The notes below the pieces were generated by a model that saw only the letters and a list, made by a program, of their open reading frames with translations, did no database searches and was not told the origin of the DNA. 64,000 bases of DNA. Source: an uncultured Lachnospira sp. Lineage in GTDB: Bacteria > Bacillota > Clostridia > Lachnospirales > Lachnospiraceae. Position 1 is the first letter of the stretch. Each line of letters opens with the position of its first letter. The stretch is taken from assembly GCA_944381165.1 (NCBI GenBank), contig CALWKC010000003.1:58259-122258 (forward strand), written 5' to 3'. Position numbers and translations under genes: made by a program. Of the stretch, positions 1 through 9,153 are shown piece after piece.

Positions 1-993
1 GACACTCTTTGGGTGTCCTTCAATCCATGCCCTTAGATTATCCATAGCTATGTCGACGGCTCTGAGCTGAGCCTCAAACGGAGCCCATGCTATATGAGGC
101 GTTATGACTGCGTTAGGGCAGTCCATAAGCGGAATATGCCTGTGGGTGTTGTCGGCGGTGGTTGCGTCAAGCCCGGCGGCATAAAGTTTACCGCTTTTTA
201 GGGCGTCGGCAAGCGCAGCTTCGTCAATGAGACTGCCGCGTGAAGGGTTGATGATAATAGCGCCGTCCTTCATTTTATTAATGCTGTCGGCGTTAATAAT
301 GTGTTCAGTAGAAGGGTTGGCTGAGCAGTTGAGAGATATGACATCTGCTCGCGCCAGGACTTCGTCCGAGCTTACCTGTTCTATAAATTCATATTCAGGA
401 CCCTCCTTTTTGTGCCGGCTTGAGGCGATAACATTCATTCCGAAGCTCTGAGCCATTCTGGCAACCCATAAGCCGACATGTCCAAGACCTATAATTCCCA
501 TAGTCTTTCCGTAAAGTTCAATCTGACGGCTAATCGGATTGAAAAACGCTCCGTCTGACAACACCCCGTCAGGTGCATTTTTAATAAAATCGCTGTTGCC
601 CCGGACGTTGTGGCATATGTCCAAAAGCAGGGCCATAGTAAACTGCGCTATGGTCTGAGCTCCGTACACCGTGTTGGTAAGGGTTACGCCGTGCCGCTTT
701 GCGGCGGAACGGTCAAACGGAGCATAGCCCATTGCAAGGGTCGCGATATAGCGCACGTTTGGATGGCGTCTGTAAAAATCTTCATTCAGATAGCTTCCTA
801 TATAAAAACCGATTAAAATTTCTTCATCCTCTATGCTTTCCTCAAGTTCCTGCTCAGATTTCCGGTATACACTGTAGAGACGGTAACTGTCAATCACAGA
901 AAGTTTTTTCAGGTGTTCTTCCCATCTTGACTGTATTTCAGGGTTAAGGCTTTCCTTCCATGCCGGGTGTCCTGTATAAATCAATGCTTTCAT
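1..993 (-). CDS. D-2-hydroxyacid dehydrogenase, NAD-binding (3' end outside window)
   Basis: Member of the D-isomer-specific 2-hydroxyacid dehydrogenase family (glycerate/phosphoglycerate/lactate dehydrogenase type), cytosolic NAD(P)-dependent reduction of 2-oxoacids. 331 codons are visible; the frame is open at base 1, so only the last residues are missing. The Rossmann glycine motif GLGHVG appears about residue 170, followed by the family signature NPSRGSLIDEAAL and the catalytic-His region TPHIAW near the visible end. The ATG at 993 has a GGAGG about 8 bases upstream and a good promoter further up. Substrate cannot be assigned from sequence; hydroxypyruvate or 2-ketoacids are both possible. 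Confidence 0.88.
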   Translation of the reverse strand, partial: MKALIYTGHPAWKESLNPEIQSRWEEHLKKLSVIDSYRLYSVYRKSEQELEESIEDEEILIGFYIGSYLNEDFYRRHPNVRYIATLAMGYAPFDRSAAKRHGVTLTNTVYGAQTIAQFTMALLLDICHNVRGNSDFIKNAPDGVLSDGAFFNPISRQIELYGKTMGIIGLGHVGLWVARMAQSFGMNVIASSRHKKEGPEYEFIEQVSSDEVLARADVISLNCSANPSTEHIINADSINKMKDGAIIINPSRGSLIDEAALADALKSGKLYAAGLDATTADNTHRHIPLMDCPNAVITPHIAWAPFEAQLRAVDIAMDNLRAWIEGHPKSV

Positions 994-1039
994 TTTCCTT
1001 TCCTCCGTTCTCCATATAGTTTAATTTTATATATGTATA

Positions 1040-1068
1040 ATTTTATTCGGCGCCATTTTAATTGTCAA
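1040..1068 (-). promoter_or_regulatory. Sigma-A promoter of the hydroxyacid dehydrogenase
   Basis: Read on the minus strand, TTGACA (1068-1063) is followed after exactly 17 bases by TAAAAT (1045-1040), about 50 bases before the ATG at 993. Seen directly; use as a promoter is inferred. Confidence 0.7.
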
Positions 1069-1496
1069 GGTGGTATATATAAAAGCTTATATTTATATAA
1101 AAATTTACAGAAATACTTAAAAACCATAAGAAATAGGCACGTGTTTATAAATATAATTAAACGTGTGCAGAGAGCGAGCATGTCTCATCTAAAGACAAAA
1201 ATGCACAATAATATTATACATGTATAGCTAGCGGGCGCGAAATTCTGCGAATATATGAAGGGCTTTGAGCTGCTTTTTTTTACAAAAAAACTGTTGTTTT
1301 TTACAATAATAATATAAATTAAAACTACTGGTATATAATTTGTCTATACAGTTTCGAGGCTTGTGACAGTCCAATCTGAGAGGGGGGATGCCTTAAGTTG
1401 GTCTTTGTTCGTGCTCCTACCGGATGTATGCGTCTGATAGAGGTGGAATCAAACGTAGATTTAGATTTCAATTACATTCGATACGGGGGAATACAA
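1069..1496. other. Intergenic region before the recombinase, no supported gene
   Basis: AT-rich spacer between divergent genes. A TATAAT lies at 1334-1339 with no convincing -35, and two T-rich runs around TTTTTTACAA occur at about 1278-1306. Short open frames here lack ribosome binding sites and family resemblance. I see no RNA gene. Confidence 0.5.
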
Positions 1497-2312
1497 ATGG
1501 AAACAGACAATATAATGGAGTTTAAGAGACATCTCGAAGAAAATAATTTAAGTGTAAATACGGTAAACGTATATATAAGGGCTGTGAAGTATTTTTATGA
1601 AGTAAGCAAAGGGGCTTCGCCCGATTCTGAAAATGTAAAGCAGTTTGAGCTGAGTCTGATACAGAATTACAGCCGCTCAACCGCAAATTTGTACAGTGTG
1701 GCGTTCAACAGTTATTTAAGATTTTTGAAATCAGAAAGTCTGTGTATTAAGACTAAGCGTTTGTCTGTCAAAAGGAGCCTTGAAAATATTATAACAGTCG
1801 CGCAATACAAGGAGCTGCTTAAATATGCCAAAGATACTCACCGGGATAAATATTATTATATCATTAAGGTGCTTGCATGTACCGGAATAAGGATAGGAGA
1901 GCTTAAATTTATAACTGTTGAAAATGTGCGCAGCGGAAATGTGGTTATATGCAGCAAGGGAAGAAGCAGAGAGATTTATATATCAGAAGAACTGCAGACG
2001 GGGCTTGAGCTGTACTGCAAAAACGAGGGGATAAAATCGGGAACGATTTTTACCGGAAGTACACGAAAGCCTATAAGCAGAGGCGCGGTATGGCAGATGC
2101 TTATGAAAATGGCGGATATGACAGGTATACCCAAGTCTCATGTCCATCCTCACAGCTTCAGGCACATGATGGCAATAGAGTATATGAGCCGTTATAAAAA
2201 TATTTCGGAGCTTGCAGATATACTCGGACACAGCTCTATTGAAATTACCAGAATTTACACTATGACTACTAAGGAAGAAAAAAGAAAGAGGTTAAATAAA
2301 CTCTATTCATAG
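1497..2312 (+). CDS. Tyrosine recombinase / site-specific integrase
   Basis: 271-residue tyrosine recombinase of the XerC/XerD/phage-integrase family, which cuts and rejoins DNA through a covalent phosphotyrosine. An N-terminal SAM-like core-binding domain (about residues 5-85) precedes the catalytic domain. Catalytic residues are visible: Arg132 in TGIRIGE, His219 and Arg222 in HSFRH, His245 in LGHSS and the nucleophile Tyr254 in RIYT. An in-frame upstream ATG at 1398 is possible, but the ATG at 1497 has GGGGGA six bases upstream and matches the usual family length. No phage or transposon genes flank it, so it is an orphan; it could act on a nearby invertible or excisable segment, or be a relic of an integrated element. 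Confidence 0.92.
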   Translation: METDNIMEFKRHLEENNLSVNTVNVYIRAVKYFYEVSKGASPDSENVKQFELSLIQNYSRSTANLYSVAFNSYLRFLKSESLCIKTKRLSVKRSLENIITVAQYKELLKYAKDTHRDKYYYIIKVLACTGIRIGELKFITVENVRSGNVVICSKGRSREIYISEELQTGLELYCKNEGIKSGTIFTGSTRKPISRGAVWQMLMKMADMTGIPKSHVHPHSFRHMMAIEYMSRYKNISELADILGHSSIEITRIYTMTTKEEKRKRLNKLYS

Positions 2313-2825
2313 AGATTTTATAAGTTAAGCAGAGCTTGAAAGGCTTTTGCAGCAGCAGGCTGGCTTTCTCAAAATTCCACAAATTGTTCTGAAAGGTCAG
2401 AGACCATCTTAACATTTCTATAAAATAAATCCTGACACGATTATTAAAATAAAATTAATACCCCGTATAATTTAAAATAAACTGAACTTAATACAATATT
2501 AAGTTTATATTGTCAACAGCAAATTAAAAAAATTTTTAAAATTTTTTTGCGGATTATTTTTATAAAAACCGGCAAACAGGCGGACAGGAATAATTTTTTT
2601 AGTTTGATTATGTTTCAGGACTTGCAGACCCGCAGTTATTTAATTGTATATGATTTATATGAAAACAGCTTTTAAACGCCATTTCTTCGGAAAAGTCATC
2701 TTAACATAATATTGTATTATGATTACAGGTCAGGGACATGCAAAACAGAACGGCCGTAAAAATGAAATTTCAACTGTTTTAAATGCCGGACCAAAAAAAA
2801 TAAAATTTAAAAAAGGAGATTTTTT
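2313..2825. other. Long non-coding region between recombinase and unknown gene
   Basis: About 510 AT-rich bases without a gene. It holds a perfect palindrome CATAATATTGTATTATG at 2706-2722, a pair of direct copies of CATCTTAACAT (near 2404 and 2697) and a second pair of related words GGTCAGAGAC (near 2396) and GGTCAGGGAC (near 2728). These could be regulatory sites for the following gene or remnants of a recombination site; neither is demonstrated. Confidence 0.45.
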
Positions 2826-3446
2826 ATGTCAAAGTACAGATTAAACATTAAGATTAACGACCAGGATTTAAAAACAATTTACAAGGCCAACGAGCAGATT
2901 GTGATTGTTAAGCACACAGCAGGAAATGCCGACTCTCAGGTTGCATGGGTAAGCTTTAAACCATTTATGAACAATACCGTTGACTGGGAGAATAATTTTG
3001 CGGTTTACGCTTCAAACACGGAGGTACAGCATGGTGCGGTTATCAATAAGCTCTCAGATTTGGCTGCCACAACAAAGGTTATGTACAACTTCGAGCAGGG
3101 TGTTTTCCAGAAGCCGGAAATTGTTCCGTCGCTTGGGAAAAATACATATGCGGTTAAGAACGATATGGCAGACTATGACGGACTCACCTTCGGACTTGCT
3201 CAGGACGTTCAGGTAAACGGAATAGGTATGGCAAAAAATCCTATCAACGCCGTATTTGTTCCATATGAGCAGTCAATATCCATGACGCCTATCGAGAAGG
3301 TTGATATTTATCTCAGGAGCGACATAAATGACGGAACTGTAATAAGCCATGTCTCATCAGTGCCTCTCACGGTAGAGTACGAGGAGAACGAGACAGAGCA
3401 TACAATCGCTTACAACAAGGAGACAGGCTTTTACAGGGAGAGCTGA
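2826..3446 (+). CDS. Conserved-looking hypothetical protein, 206 aa, cytosolic
   Basis: I do not recognise this protein. It starts at an ATG with a very strong site (AAAAGGAGA, six-base spacing) and is followed by a stem-loop terminator, so it is probably a well-expressed single-gene unit. It has no signal peptide and no membrane segment. The sequence alternates short polar and hydrophobic stretches typical of an all-beta fold (for example WVSFKPF, FAVYAS, VDIYLRS) with many Asn, Thr and Tyr. The long leader with a palindrome suggests regulation. No catalytic motif or metal site is evident. Confidence 0.75.
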   Translation: MSKYRLNIKINDQDLKTIYKANEQIVIVKHTAGNADSQVAWVSFKPFMNNTVDWENNFAVYASNTEVQHGAVINKLSDLAATTKVMYNFEQGVFQKPEIVPSLGKNTYAVKNDMADYDGLTFGLAQDVQVNGIGMAKNPINAVFVPYEQSISMTPIEKVDIYLRSDINDGTVISHVSSVPLTVEYEENETEHTIAYNKETGFYRES

Positions 3447-3498
3447 TATTGATATGCATCTGAGTATATAAAATGCATATATTTATCGGAGAAAGGGC

Positions 3499-3530
3499 GG
3501 AGGAGGGAGAAATCTCTCCTCCATATTTTT
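3499..3530 (+). terminator. Intrinsic terminator after the 206-aa gene
   Basis: GGAGGAGGGAGA (3499-3510) pairs with TCTCTCCTCC (3513-3522) with a two-base bulge, then ATATTTTT. It runs directly into the dispersed repeat that begins at 3527. Confidence 0.75.
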
Positions 3531-3602
3531 ATTCTATAGGAAATTTCTCTGAACTTCCTACAGAATGAAAATGCTCCGCAGGCTCGCAGAGGCACGGAAA
3601 GG
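3527..3602 (+). repeat. Dispersed 76-bp repeat, copy 1
   Basis: 76 bases that recur at 48003-48078 with only about six mismatches. The first 36 bases are an imperfect palindrome (ATTCTATAGGAAA ... TTCCTACAGAAT), followed by ATGCTCCGCAGG and GCAGAGGCACGG. In this copy the end, GGAAAGGAGG, supplies the ribosome binding site of the next gene. Likely a small non-autonomous or REP-like element. Confidence 0.75.
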
Positions 3603-3609
3603 AGGCAGA

Positions 3610-5364
3610 ATGGAAAATATAACATACAGAACACAATTTAAGGATTATTTGAATGAAAATTTTGAATTAATCAGAAGCGACCAGAAAGACGGCGTCACCG
3701 GAAGACTGAAGATGAATGATTTGACAGTCAATGAAATAGAGCTTCAGAAAAAAATGTGGAGAATCAGACAGCAGTACAAAAAACGCTATGAGACAATGCA
3801 AAGACCTTACCCGTCTGTGCAGCCCTTCTATAAGGTTAAGAGTATGGCGGAAAAAAGTGAACTCTACACGAAGGTATTTAAAAAAATGCCAAAGGGAGGG
3901 CTTCTTCATGTTCACAGTACGGCAGGTCTGTCGGTGGAGCGGCTCCTGATGCTGCTTAAGGCATGGCAGAATATACAAAATACTGATTATAAAATAATGA
4001 TTGTCACAATACAGGATATAAATCAGACAAAGGTAGCCTCGGGTACGCTCTTGTATGCCTGTCAGGTTAAGGAAGCCGGAGTTGAGGGATATGTAGAGCC
4101 GCTGGATGCATTTTTAAAGGAGGAGGGGAACGAGCAGTGGCTTAAAGAGCTTTTGTCTTTCTCCTCCGACAGAGCAGAGCAGTTCACCTATAAATGGGAT
4201 GAATTTAACACTATATTTTCAAGAACGTCAAGGTTGTTTATGAATTCAGTATTTTATTATGTGTATCACATTGAATTTTTCAAAGAATGCATTGAGGACA
4301 ATATATATTATGTAGAGCTCAGGTGCGGATATGAGGAGTTCACAGATAAGGTACAGAGCAGTTTGGAAGAGCGTCTTGGAGAGAAGTCTGACTGCAATGC
4401 AAAAAATTATGTATATAAAAAAGATATGGCGATTGAGATTTCGCCGTGGGACAATCCGCTTGATTCTTATTTTCTCGACATAATATTGAAGGCACGCGAT
4501 GCAGTAAATGAATCGTACTCAAAGTCAGGTGAGAAATTCATTGTAAAGATTATATTGTGTGCAAGACGTGATTTAAGCCCTTATAAAAAAGAGGACAGGG
4601 CTAAGCTGCTGAAAAAACTTGACACCGCGATTGTTCTGAAAAATACCGTGAGGTATAAAGATATTATTTTAGGCTTTGACTTTGTCAGCGAGGAGGACAG
4701 GGGACAGATAACAGACGCATATGCTGAAGATATTATATACGGCAGCTTCGGCACGGGATATGAGGATGTTCTGTCGGCTGAAGAGAAGGAAAAGCTGGGA
4801 GAGCTGATTCAGCAAGAAGCCGAAAACGGAGTGAGCGGTCCGCGTATAGAACTTATTGATTTTTATTTGCATGACGGAGAGAGCACATGGAATAATAATT
4901 TTAATGTGTCTGGCGCTTCGATAATATGCAGAAAGAGAATAGGGCACGGTTTTAATATGGTTAATCATCCGGGCACTGTGAGGGCTGTTGCCACCAATGG
5001 AGGCACTATAAATTCCGATGTGCGCGAGCCTGTTCTTGAGATATGTCCCATAAGCAATCAGCTTCTCGGTTATCATCCGGACTTGAGAACTCACCCGGCG
5101 TGCAGCCTTATGAGAAGCGGCATTGCCTGCTGCATAGCAAACGATGATCCGCAGCTTTTCGGAAATCCGGGCGTATCGTATGATTTTTGGTCTGCGTATA
5201 TGGCAATGGACTTGGATTTGGGACAGATAAAGGCTATGGTTTATACGGCGTACTATTATTATCAGACCAACGGCTGCGGTCAGACAAATGAAAATATAAT
5301 AAGGAATAATTTTGATGATATGTGGGAAAGTTTTGTTGCCCGCGCGCTTGCCGAATGGCAGTAA
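3610..5364 (+). CDS. Adenosine deaminase-like amidohydrolase, ADGF/ADA2 type
   Basis: 584-residue metal-dependent deaminase of the adenosine/AMP deaminase superfamily, expected to convert (deoxy)adenosine to inosine plus ammonia. The zinc ligand pair is HVH at residues 100-102; further conserved positions are His421 in HDGES, His446 in RIGHG, the segment EICPISN and the Asp pair at 512-513 in NDDPQLFG. The last motif followed by GVSYDFW is characteristic of the secreted ADA2/ADGF branch, yet there is no signal peptide, so this one should be cytosolic. The ATG at 3610 is chosen over an upstream ATG at 3565 because GGAGG precedes it and the upstream part lies inside a dispersed repeat. The N-terminal 90 residues are charged and helical, as in ADGF proteins. 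Confidence 0.85.
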   Translation: MENITYRTQFKDYLNENFELIRSDQKDGVTGRLKMNDLTVNEIELQKKMWRIRQQYKKRYETMQRPYPSVQPFYKVKSMAEKSELYTKVFKKMPKGGLLHVHSTAGLSVERLLMLLKAWQNIQNTDYKIMIVTIQDINQTKVASGTLLYACQVKEAGVEGYVEPLDAFLKEEGNEQWLKELLSFSSDRAEQFTYKWDEFNTIFSRTSRLFMNSVFYYVYHIEFFKECIEDNIYYVELRCGYEEFTDKVQSSLEERLGEKSDCNAKNYVYKKDMAIEISPWDNPLDSYFLDIILKARDAVNESYSKSGEKFIVKIILCARRDLSPYKKEDRAKLLKKLDTAIVLKNTVRYKDIILGFDFVSEEDRGQITDAYAEDIIYGSFGTGYEDVLSAEEKEKLGELIQQEAENGVSGPRIELIDFYLHDGESTWNNNFNVSGASIICRKRIGHGFNMVNHPGTVRAVATNGGTINSDVREPVLEICPISNQLLGYHPDLRTHPACSLMRSGIACCIANDDPQLFGNPGVSYDFWSAYMAMDLDLGQIKAMVYTAYYYYQTNGCGQTNENIIRNNFDDMWESFVARALAEWQ

Positions 5365-5394
5365 AATAAGTATAATAATATTATAAGAGTTTAT

Positions 5395-5424
5395 ATACCC
5401 CGCAGCATACTGCGGGGTATTTGA
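5395..5424 (+). terminator. Stem-loop terminator after the deaminase
   Basis: Perfect 11-bp stem ATACCCCGCAG (5395-5405) with CTGCGGGGTAT (5410-5420) and a four-base loop. The T-run after it is short (TATTTGAA), so termination may be partial. Confidence 0.65.
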
Positions 5425-5501
5425 ACGCCGGGGCTTTAGTCACAGCGCACCTGACAAAAGCCTGTGTTGCGGTACAGCGTGCGCGGAAACGGGGATATTT
5501 T

Positions 5502-6905
5502 ATGAAGGCTGATGTTGTGATTGTCGGAACGGGACCTGCGGGGATTTTTACGGCGCTTGAGCTGCTTAAAAACGGAAGTTCCAAAAAGATTATTATGGTT
5601 GAGAAGGGAAGCAGTATTCATAAGAGAAAGTGTCCGAAGAGCATAACTAAAAAATGTGTAAACTGTGAGCCGTGTAATATCACTACGGGCTTTTCGGGAG
5701 CAGGAGCATTTTCGGACGGAAAGCTTTCGCTGTCATATGAGGTAGGCGGAGATTTGCCAAGCCTGATAGGTGAGGATTTTGCACAGAGTCTTATTGACTA
5801 CACTGACAAAATTTATCTCGAATTTGGTGCGGACAGCCATGTAGAGGGAATTAATCAGGGCGATAAGGTAAAGGAGATACGGAAGAGAGCTATACAGTCG
5901 GGGCTTAAGCTGGTTGACTGCCCAATCAGGCATCTGGGTACGGAGAGGGCTCAGCAGATTTACGCAAGCATTGAGGATTATCTCGTGGAGCGCGGAGTTG
6001 AGATGATGTTCGGATATACCTGCAACGACATTATTCTTGAAAATAACCGCTGCGTAGGCATACGAATTAAAAAGACCTCAGGAAACAGCGACGAGACTGC
6101 TGTTTACGGCGAGGATATTATCATTGCTACCGGCAGAAGAGGAGCAGAATGGCTGGAGAAGCTATGCTCCAAGTACGATATTATGCACAAGCCGGGAACG
6201 GTTGACATCGGAGTACGCGTAGAGGTGCGCAACGAGATTATGGAGGACGTAAATAATGTTCTCTATGAGTCTAAGCTTATCGGTTATCCGAGACCGTTCA
6301 AGAACAAGGTGAGGACATTCTGTCAAAATCCGGGAGGCTTTGTGAGCCAGGAAAATTATGACGACAATCTGGCAGTGGTAAACGGTCATTCCTACAAGGA
6401 TTTAAAATCTGACAATACAAATCTTGCAATTTTGTGCTCGCACAATTTTACAGAGCCGTTTAACCAGCCTATCGAGTACGCGAAGAAGGTAGGGGAGCTT
6501 ACCAATATGCTCGGGGCAGGTCAGATTTTAGTTCAGCGCTACGGAGATATTCTTGACGGAAAGAGAACATGGCAGAAGGAGCTTGCGCAGGCAAATGTAA
6601 AGCCGACGCTTCCGGACGCCGTTGCGGGCGACATAACGGCTGCGATGCCATACCGCGCAATGGTGAATATTATTAACTTCATTCAGGCGGTTGACAACGT
6701 AGTTCCGGGTTTTGCGAGCACGGAGACGCTTCTGTACTCACCTGAATTAAAGTTTTACAGCAATAAGGTAAAAATGGAGCCTAATTTAAAGACGAATGTG
6801 GCGCATCTGTACTGCCTCGGGGATTCGAGCGGCTGGACCAGAGGACTGATGATGGCGTCGGTTATGGGCGTGCTTATGGGCAGAAATCTTTTGGAGGAAA
6901 AATGA
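5502..6905 (+). CDS. FAD-dependent dehydrogenase, COG2509 type
   Basis: 467-residue flavoprotein. The N-terminus carries the dinucleotide-binding motif VGTGPAG, and residues about 40-75 hold the Cys-rich stretch CPKSITKKCVNCEPC followed by GFSGAGAFSDGKL, which marks the uncharacterised COG2509 family. The C-terminal part CLGDSSGWTRGLMMAS is the second FAD-binding block. The four cysteines may bind a metal or Fe-S cluster. ATG 5502 is preferred to an upstream frame extension because the Rossmann fold begins at once. Its stop overlaps the start of the following reductase gene by four bases (ATGA), so the two are co-translated. The reaction is not known for the family. Confidence 0.85.
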   Translation: MKADVVIVGTGPAGIFTALELLKNGSSKKIIMVEKGSSIHKRKCPKSITKKCVNCEPCNITTGFSGAGAFSDGKLSLSYEVGGDLPSLIGEDFAQSLIDYTDKIYLEFGADSHVEGINQGDKVKEIRKRAIQSGLKLVDCPIRHLGTERAQQIYASIEDYLVERGVEMMFGYTCNDIILENNRCVGIRIKKTSGNSDETAVYGEDIIIATGRRGAEWLEKLCSKYDIMHKPGTVDIGVRVEVRNEIMEDVNNVLYESKLIGYPRPFKNKVRTFCQNPGGFVSQENYDDNLAVVNGHSYKDLKSDNTNLAILCSHNFTEPFNQPIEYAKKVGELTNMLGAGQILVQRYGDILDGKRTWQKELAQANVKPTLPDAVAGDITAAMPYRAMVNIINFIQAVDNVVPGFASTETLLYSPELKFYSNKVKMEPNLKTNVAHLYCLGDSSGWTRGLMMASVMGVLMGRNLLEEK

Positions 6906-7840
6906 AGTATTTAATTATAGGAGCCGGAGGCACCGGCGGAGTGCTGGGTTTTTTTATGGCAAAGGCGGGAAAGGACGTAACGCTTATTGCAAGAAATGAG
7001 CATCTGACAGAGATTAATAAAAACGGGCTCGGAATACACCGCATGTGGAACGATACCGTAGAATACTGTCAGGTTAAGGCGGCAGATATGGAGAGCTATG
7101 AGGCACAATTTTGCGCGTCAAACGAGGATAAGCCCGATGTTATTATTGTATGTGTAAAGGGGTATTCGCTTGACAGTACAATACCTTTTATCAGGAGGGC
7201 GGCAAAACCCGAGACAATAGTTATACCAGTTCTTAATATATACGGAACGGGGGCAAAAATGCAGGAAAAGCTGCAGGAGCTTCTCGTGCTTGACGGCTGT
7301 ATCTATGTCTCTGCAAATATCGAGAAGCCGGGAGTACTTCTTATGCACGGCGAAATTCTGCGAGTTGTATTCGGTGTGAGAAACCCGGAGGAATTCCGGC
7401 CTGAACTCAAAGAAATACAGAGGGATTTTGCTGAGAGCGGAATTTCAGGCGAACTTTCAGATAACATACAAAGAGATGCGCTTGAGAAGTTTTCTTATGT
7501 TTCACCTATCGGGGCAGCAGGACTTTACTGCAATGCATGCGCACAGGATTTTCAAAGGGAGGGTGAGCCGAGAGAGCTGTTTAAGGCGATGATAAGGGAA
7601 ATTACGGCGCTTGCGGAGGCGATGGGATATCCCTTTGAAAAGGATTATGTCGAGGTTAATCTTAAAATATTGTCCGGGCTTGCACCAGAGACAACTACAT
7701 CTATGCAGCGCGACGTCACGGCAGGACGCAAATCCGAGATTGACGGACTTGTATACGAGGTCGTGAGGCTCGGAAGAAAATATAACGTCTCTGTTCCGGT
7801 TTATGAAAAGGTCGCAAAGGCGCTTGGAATGAAAGAATGA
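6902..7840 (+). CDS. Ketopantoate reductase family (ApbA/PanE) protein
   Basis: 312-residue NADP-dependent oxidoreductase with the N-terminal GAGGTGG nucleotide motif and a C-terminal helical ApbA domain. PanE makes pantoate in the coenzyme A pathway. The family is broad; the usual Lys-x3-Asn region reads EKFSYVSPIG here and lacks the expected Asn, so a substrate other than ketopantoate is possible and no gene symbol is given. Translationally coupled to the upstream flavoprotein by a four-base overlap, which suggests a two-step redox function. A bidirectional terminator follows. Confidence 0.8.
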   Translation: MKYLIIGAGGTGGVLGFFMAKAGKDVTLIARNEHLTEINKNGLGIHRMWNDTVEYCQVKAADMESYEAQFCASNEDKPDVIIVCVKGYSLDSTIPFIRRAAKPETIVIPVLNIYGTGAKMQEKLQELLVLDGCIYVSANIEKPGVLLMHGEILRVVFGVRNPEEFRPELKEIQRDFAESGISGELSDNIQRDALEKFSYVSPIGAAGLYCNACAQDFQREGEPRELFKAMIREITALAEAMGYPFEKDYVEVNLKILSGLAPETTTSMQRDVTAGRKSEIDGLVYEVVRLGRKYNVSVPVYEKVAKALGMKE

Positions 7841-7884
7841 TAATAATATAAAGTATTTTTTATTGGTTTGCTGCTATCATAAAT

Positions 7885-7920
7885 AAACGGACGCTGTTTT
7901 GAAACGGCGTCCGTTTTTTT
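7885..7920. terminator. Bidirectional terminator between convergent genes
   Basis: AAACGGACGC (7885-7894) pairs with GCGTCCGTTT (7907-7916), with an inner GTTT/AAAC extension, and is followed by a T-run on the plus strand and preceded by A-rich sequence. It serves the reductase gene and possibly fucO from the other side. Confidence 0.85.
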
Positions 7921-7925
7921 GACAT

Positions 7926-9074
7926 TTACATAAGTGAGCGGTAAAGCTGCTCGATTTCTTCAACTGAAGTGTCTCTTGGATTTCCGGGACGGCATGCGTC
8001 TGCATATGCGGATTCAGAGAGGAATGCAACGTCCTCGTCCTTGACGATTTCCTTCAAATCAGCAGGAATTCCCACATCGGCAGAAAGTTTTCTGACTGCG
8101 TCAACGGCAGCCTGGCGGTATTCTTCCTGGCTCATATCGTCAACTCCCTCAACACCCATAGCCTTTGCTATATATTTGTACTTATCGCCGGTAAAAGGCG
8201 CGTTGTATTCCATAACAGTAGGAAGAAGTATTGCGTTTGCTACACCGTGCGGCGTGTCATAAACTGCGCCGAGTGCGTGAGCCATAGAGTGGACAATTCC
8301 CAGACCTACGTTGGAGAAGCCCATTCCTGCAATATACTGCCCCAAAGCCATTCCGTCGCGTCCTTCAGGAGTATTTTCGACTGCACCGCGAAGAGAATTG
8401 GAGATAATTTCAATAGCTTTCAGGTGGAACATATCAGTCATTTCCCATGCGGCTTTAGTTGTATATCCCTCAATGGCATGAGTAAGAGCGTCCATACCGG
8501 TAGCGGCAGTTAAACTCTTTGGCATGCTTGACATCATATCCGGGTCAATGACAGCGATAATCGGAATATCGTGGGTGTCAACACACACAAATTTGCGCTT
8601 TTTTTCAACATCGGTTATGACATAGTTGATAGTAACCTCAGCGGCAGTTCCGGCGGTAGTAGGAACCGCAATAATAGGAACGCATGGCTTCTTTGTAGGA
8701 GCAACACCCTCAAGACTTCTGACGTCGGCAAATTCAGGGTTTGTTATTATAATGCCGACAGCCTTTGCCGTGTCCATTGAAGAGCCGCCGCCTATTGCGA
8801 TTATGTAATCTGCTCCCGAAGCTTTAAACGCCTCAACTCCTGTCTGTACGTTCTCAATAGTAGGATTGGGTTTAATATTTGAATAAATTTCATAGGCAAG
8901 GCCTGCTTTATCCAGAACATCCGTGACCTTCTTAGTCACATTAAACTTAATAAGGTCCGGGTCGGAGCAGACAAATGCCTTTTTAAACCCGCGGACTTTT
9001 ACCTCGGCAGGTATGGAGTTAATAGCTCCGGCGCCGTGGTAAGAAGTCTCATTCAATACAATTCTGTTTGCCAT
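7926..9074 (-). CDS. fucO: Lactaldehyde reductase / iron alcohol dehydrogenase
   Basis: 382-residue group III iron-dependent alcohol dehydrogenase. From memory of the E. coli protein it resembles FucO (L-1,2-propanediol oxidoreductase) almost throughout, including MANRIVLNET at the start, IAIGGGSSMDTAKA for NAD binding, NPEFADVRSLEG, and the metal region GMDALTHAIEGY and HSMAHALGAVYDTPHG holding the Asp and three His iron ligands. It reduces lactaldehyde to propanediol to dispose of reducing power during deoxyhexose fermentation. Fucose or rhamnose catabolic genes are not adjacent. The ATG at 9074 follows AGGAGG; the longer frame to 9182 is unsupported. Confidence 0.92.
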   Translation of the reverse strand: MANRIVLNETSYHGAGAINSIPAEVKVRGFKKAFVCSDPDLIKFNVTKKVTDVLDKAGLAYEIYSNIKPNPTIENVQTGVEAFKASGADYIIAIGGGSSMDTAKAVGIIITNPEFADVRSLEGVAPTKKPCVPIIAVPTTAGTAAEVTINYVITDVEKKRKFVCVDTHDIPIIAVIDPDMMSSMPKSLTAATGMDALTHAIEGYTTKAAWEMTDMFHLKAIEIISNSLRGAVENTPEGRDGMALGQYIAGMGFSNVGLGIVHSMAHALGAVYDTPHGVANAILLPTVMEYNAPFTGDKYKYIAKAMGVEGVDDMSQEEYRQAAVDAVRKLSADVGIPADLKEIVKDEDVAFLSESAYADACRPGNPRDTSVEEIEQLYRSLM

Positions 9075-9153
9075 AATAATACCTCCTGTTTGAAATTTGA
9101 TGTATGTTGCCTGACGCATTTTGCCGTGCCAGTAAACATCTGATGTTGAATAA

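Noticed and set aside
967-1227. 86-residue open frame upstream of the recombinase
   Set aside because: Overlaps the start of the dehydrogenase gene on the other strand, no ribosome binding site, low-complexity AT-rich translation.
2396-2740. Integrase attachment sites
   Set aside because: Only 10-12-base direct words are visible, with no core overlap and no element bounded by them; reported as possible regulatory or recombination remnants only.
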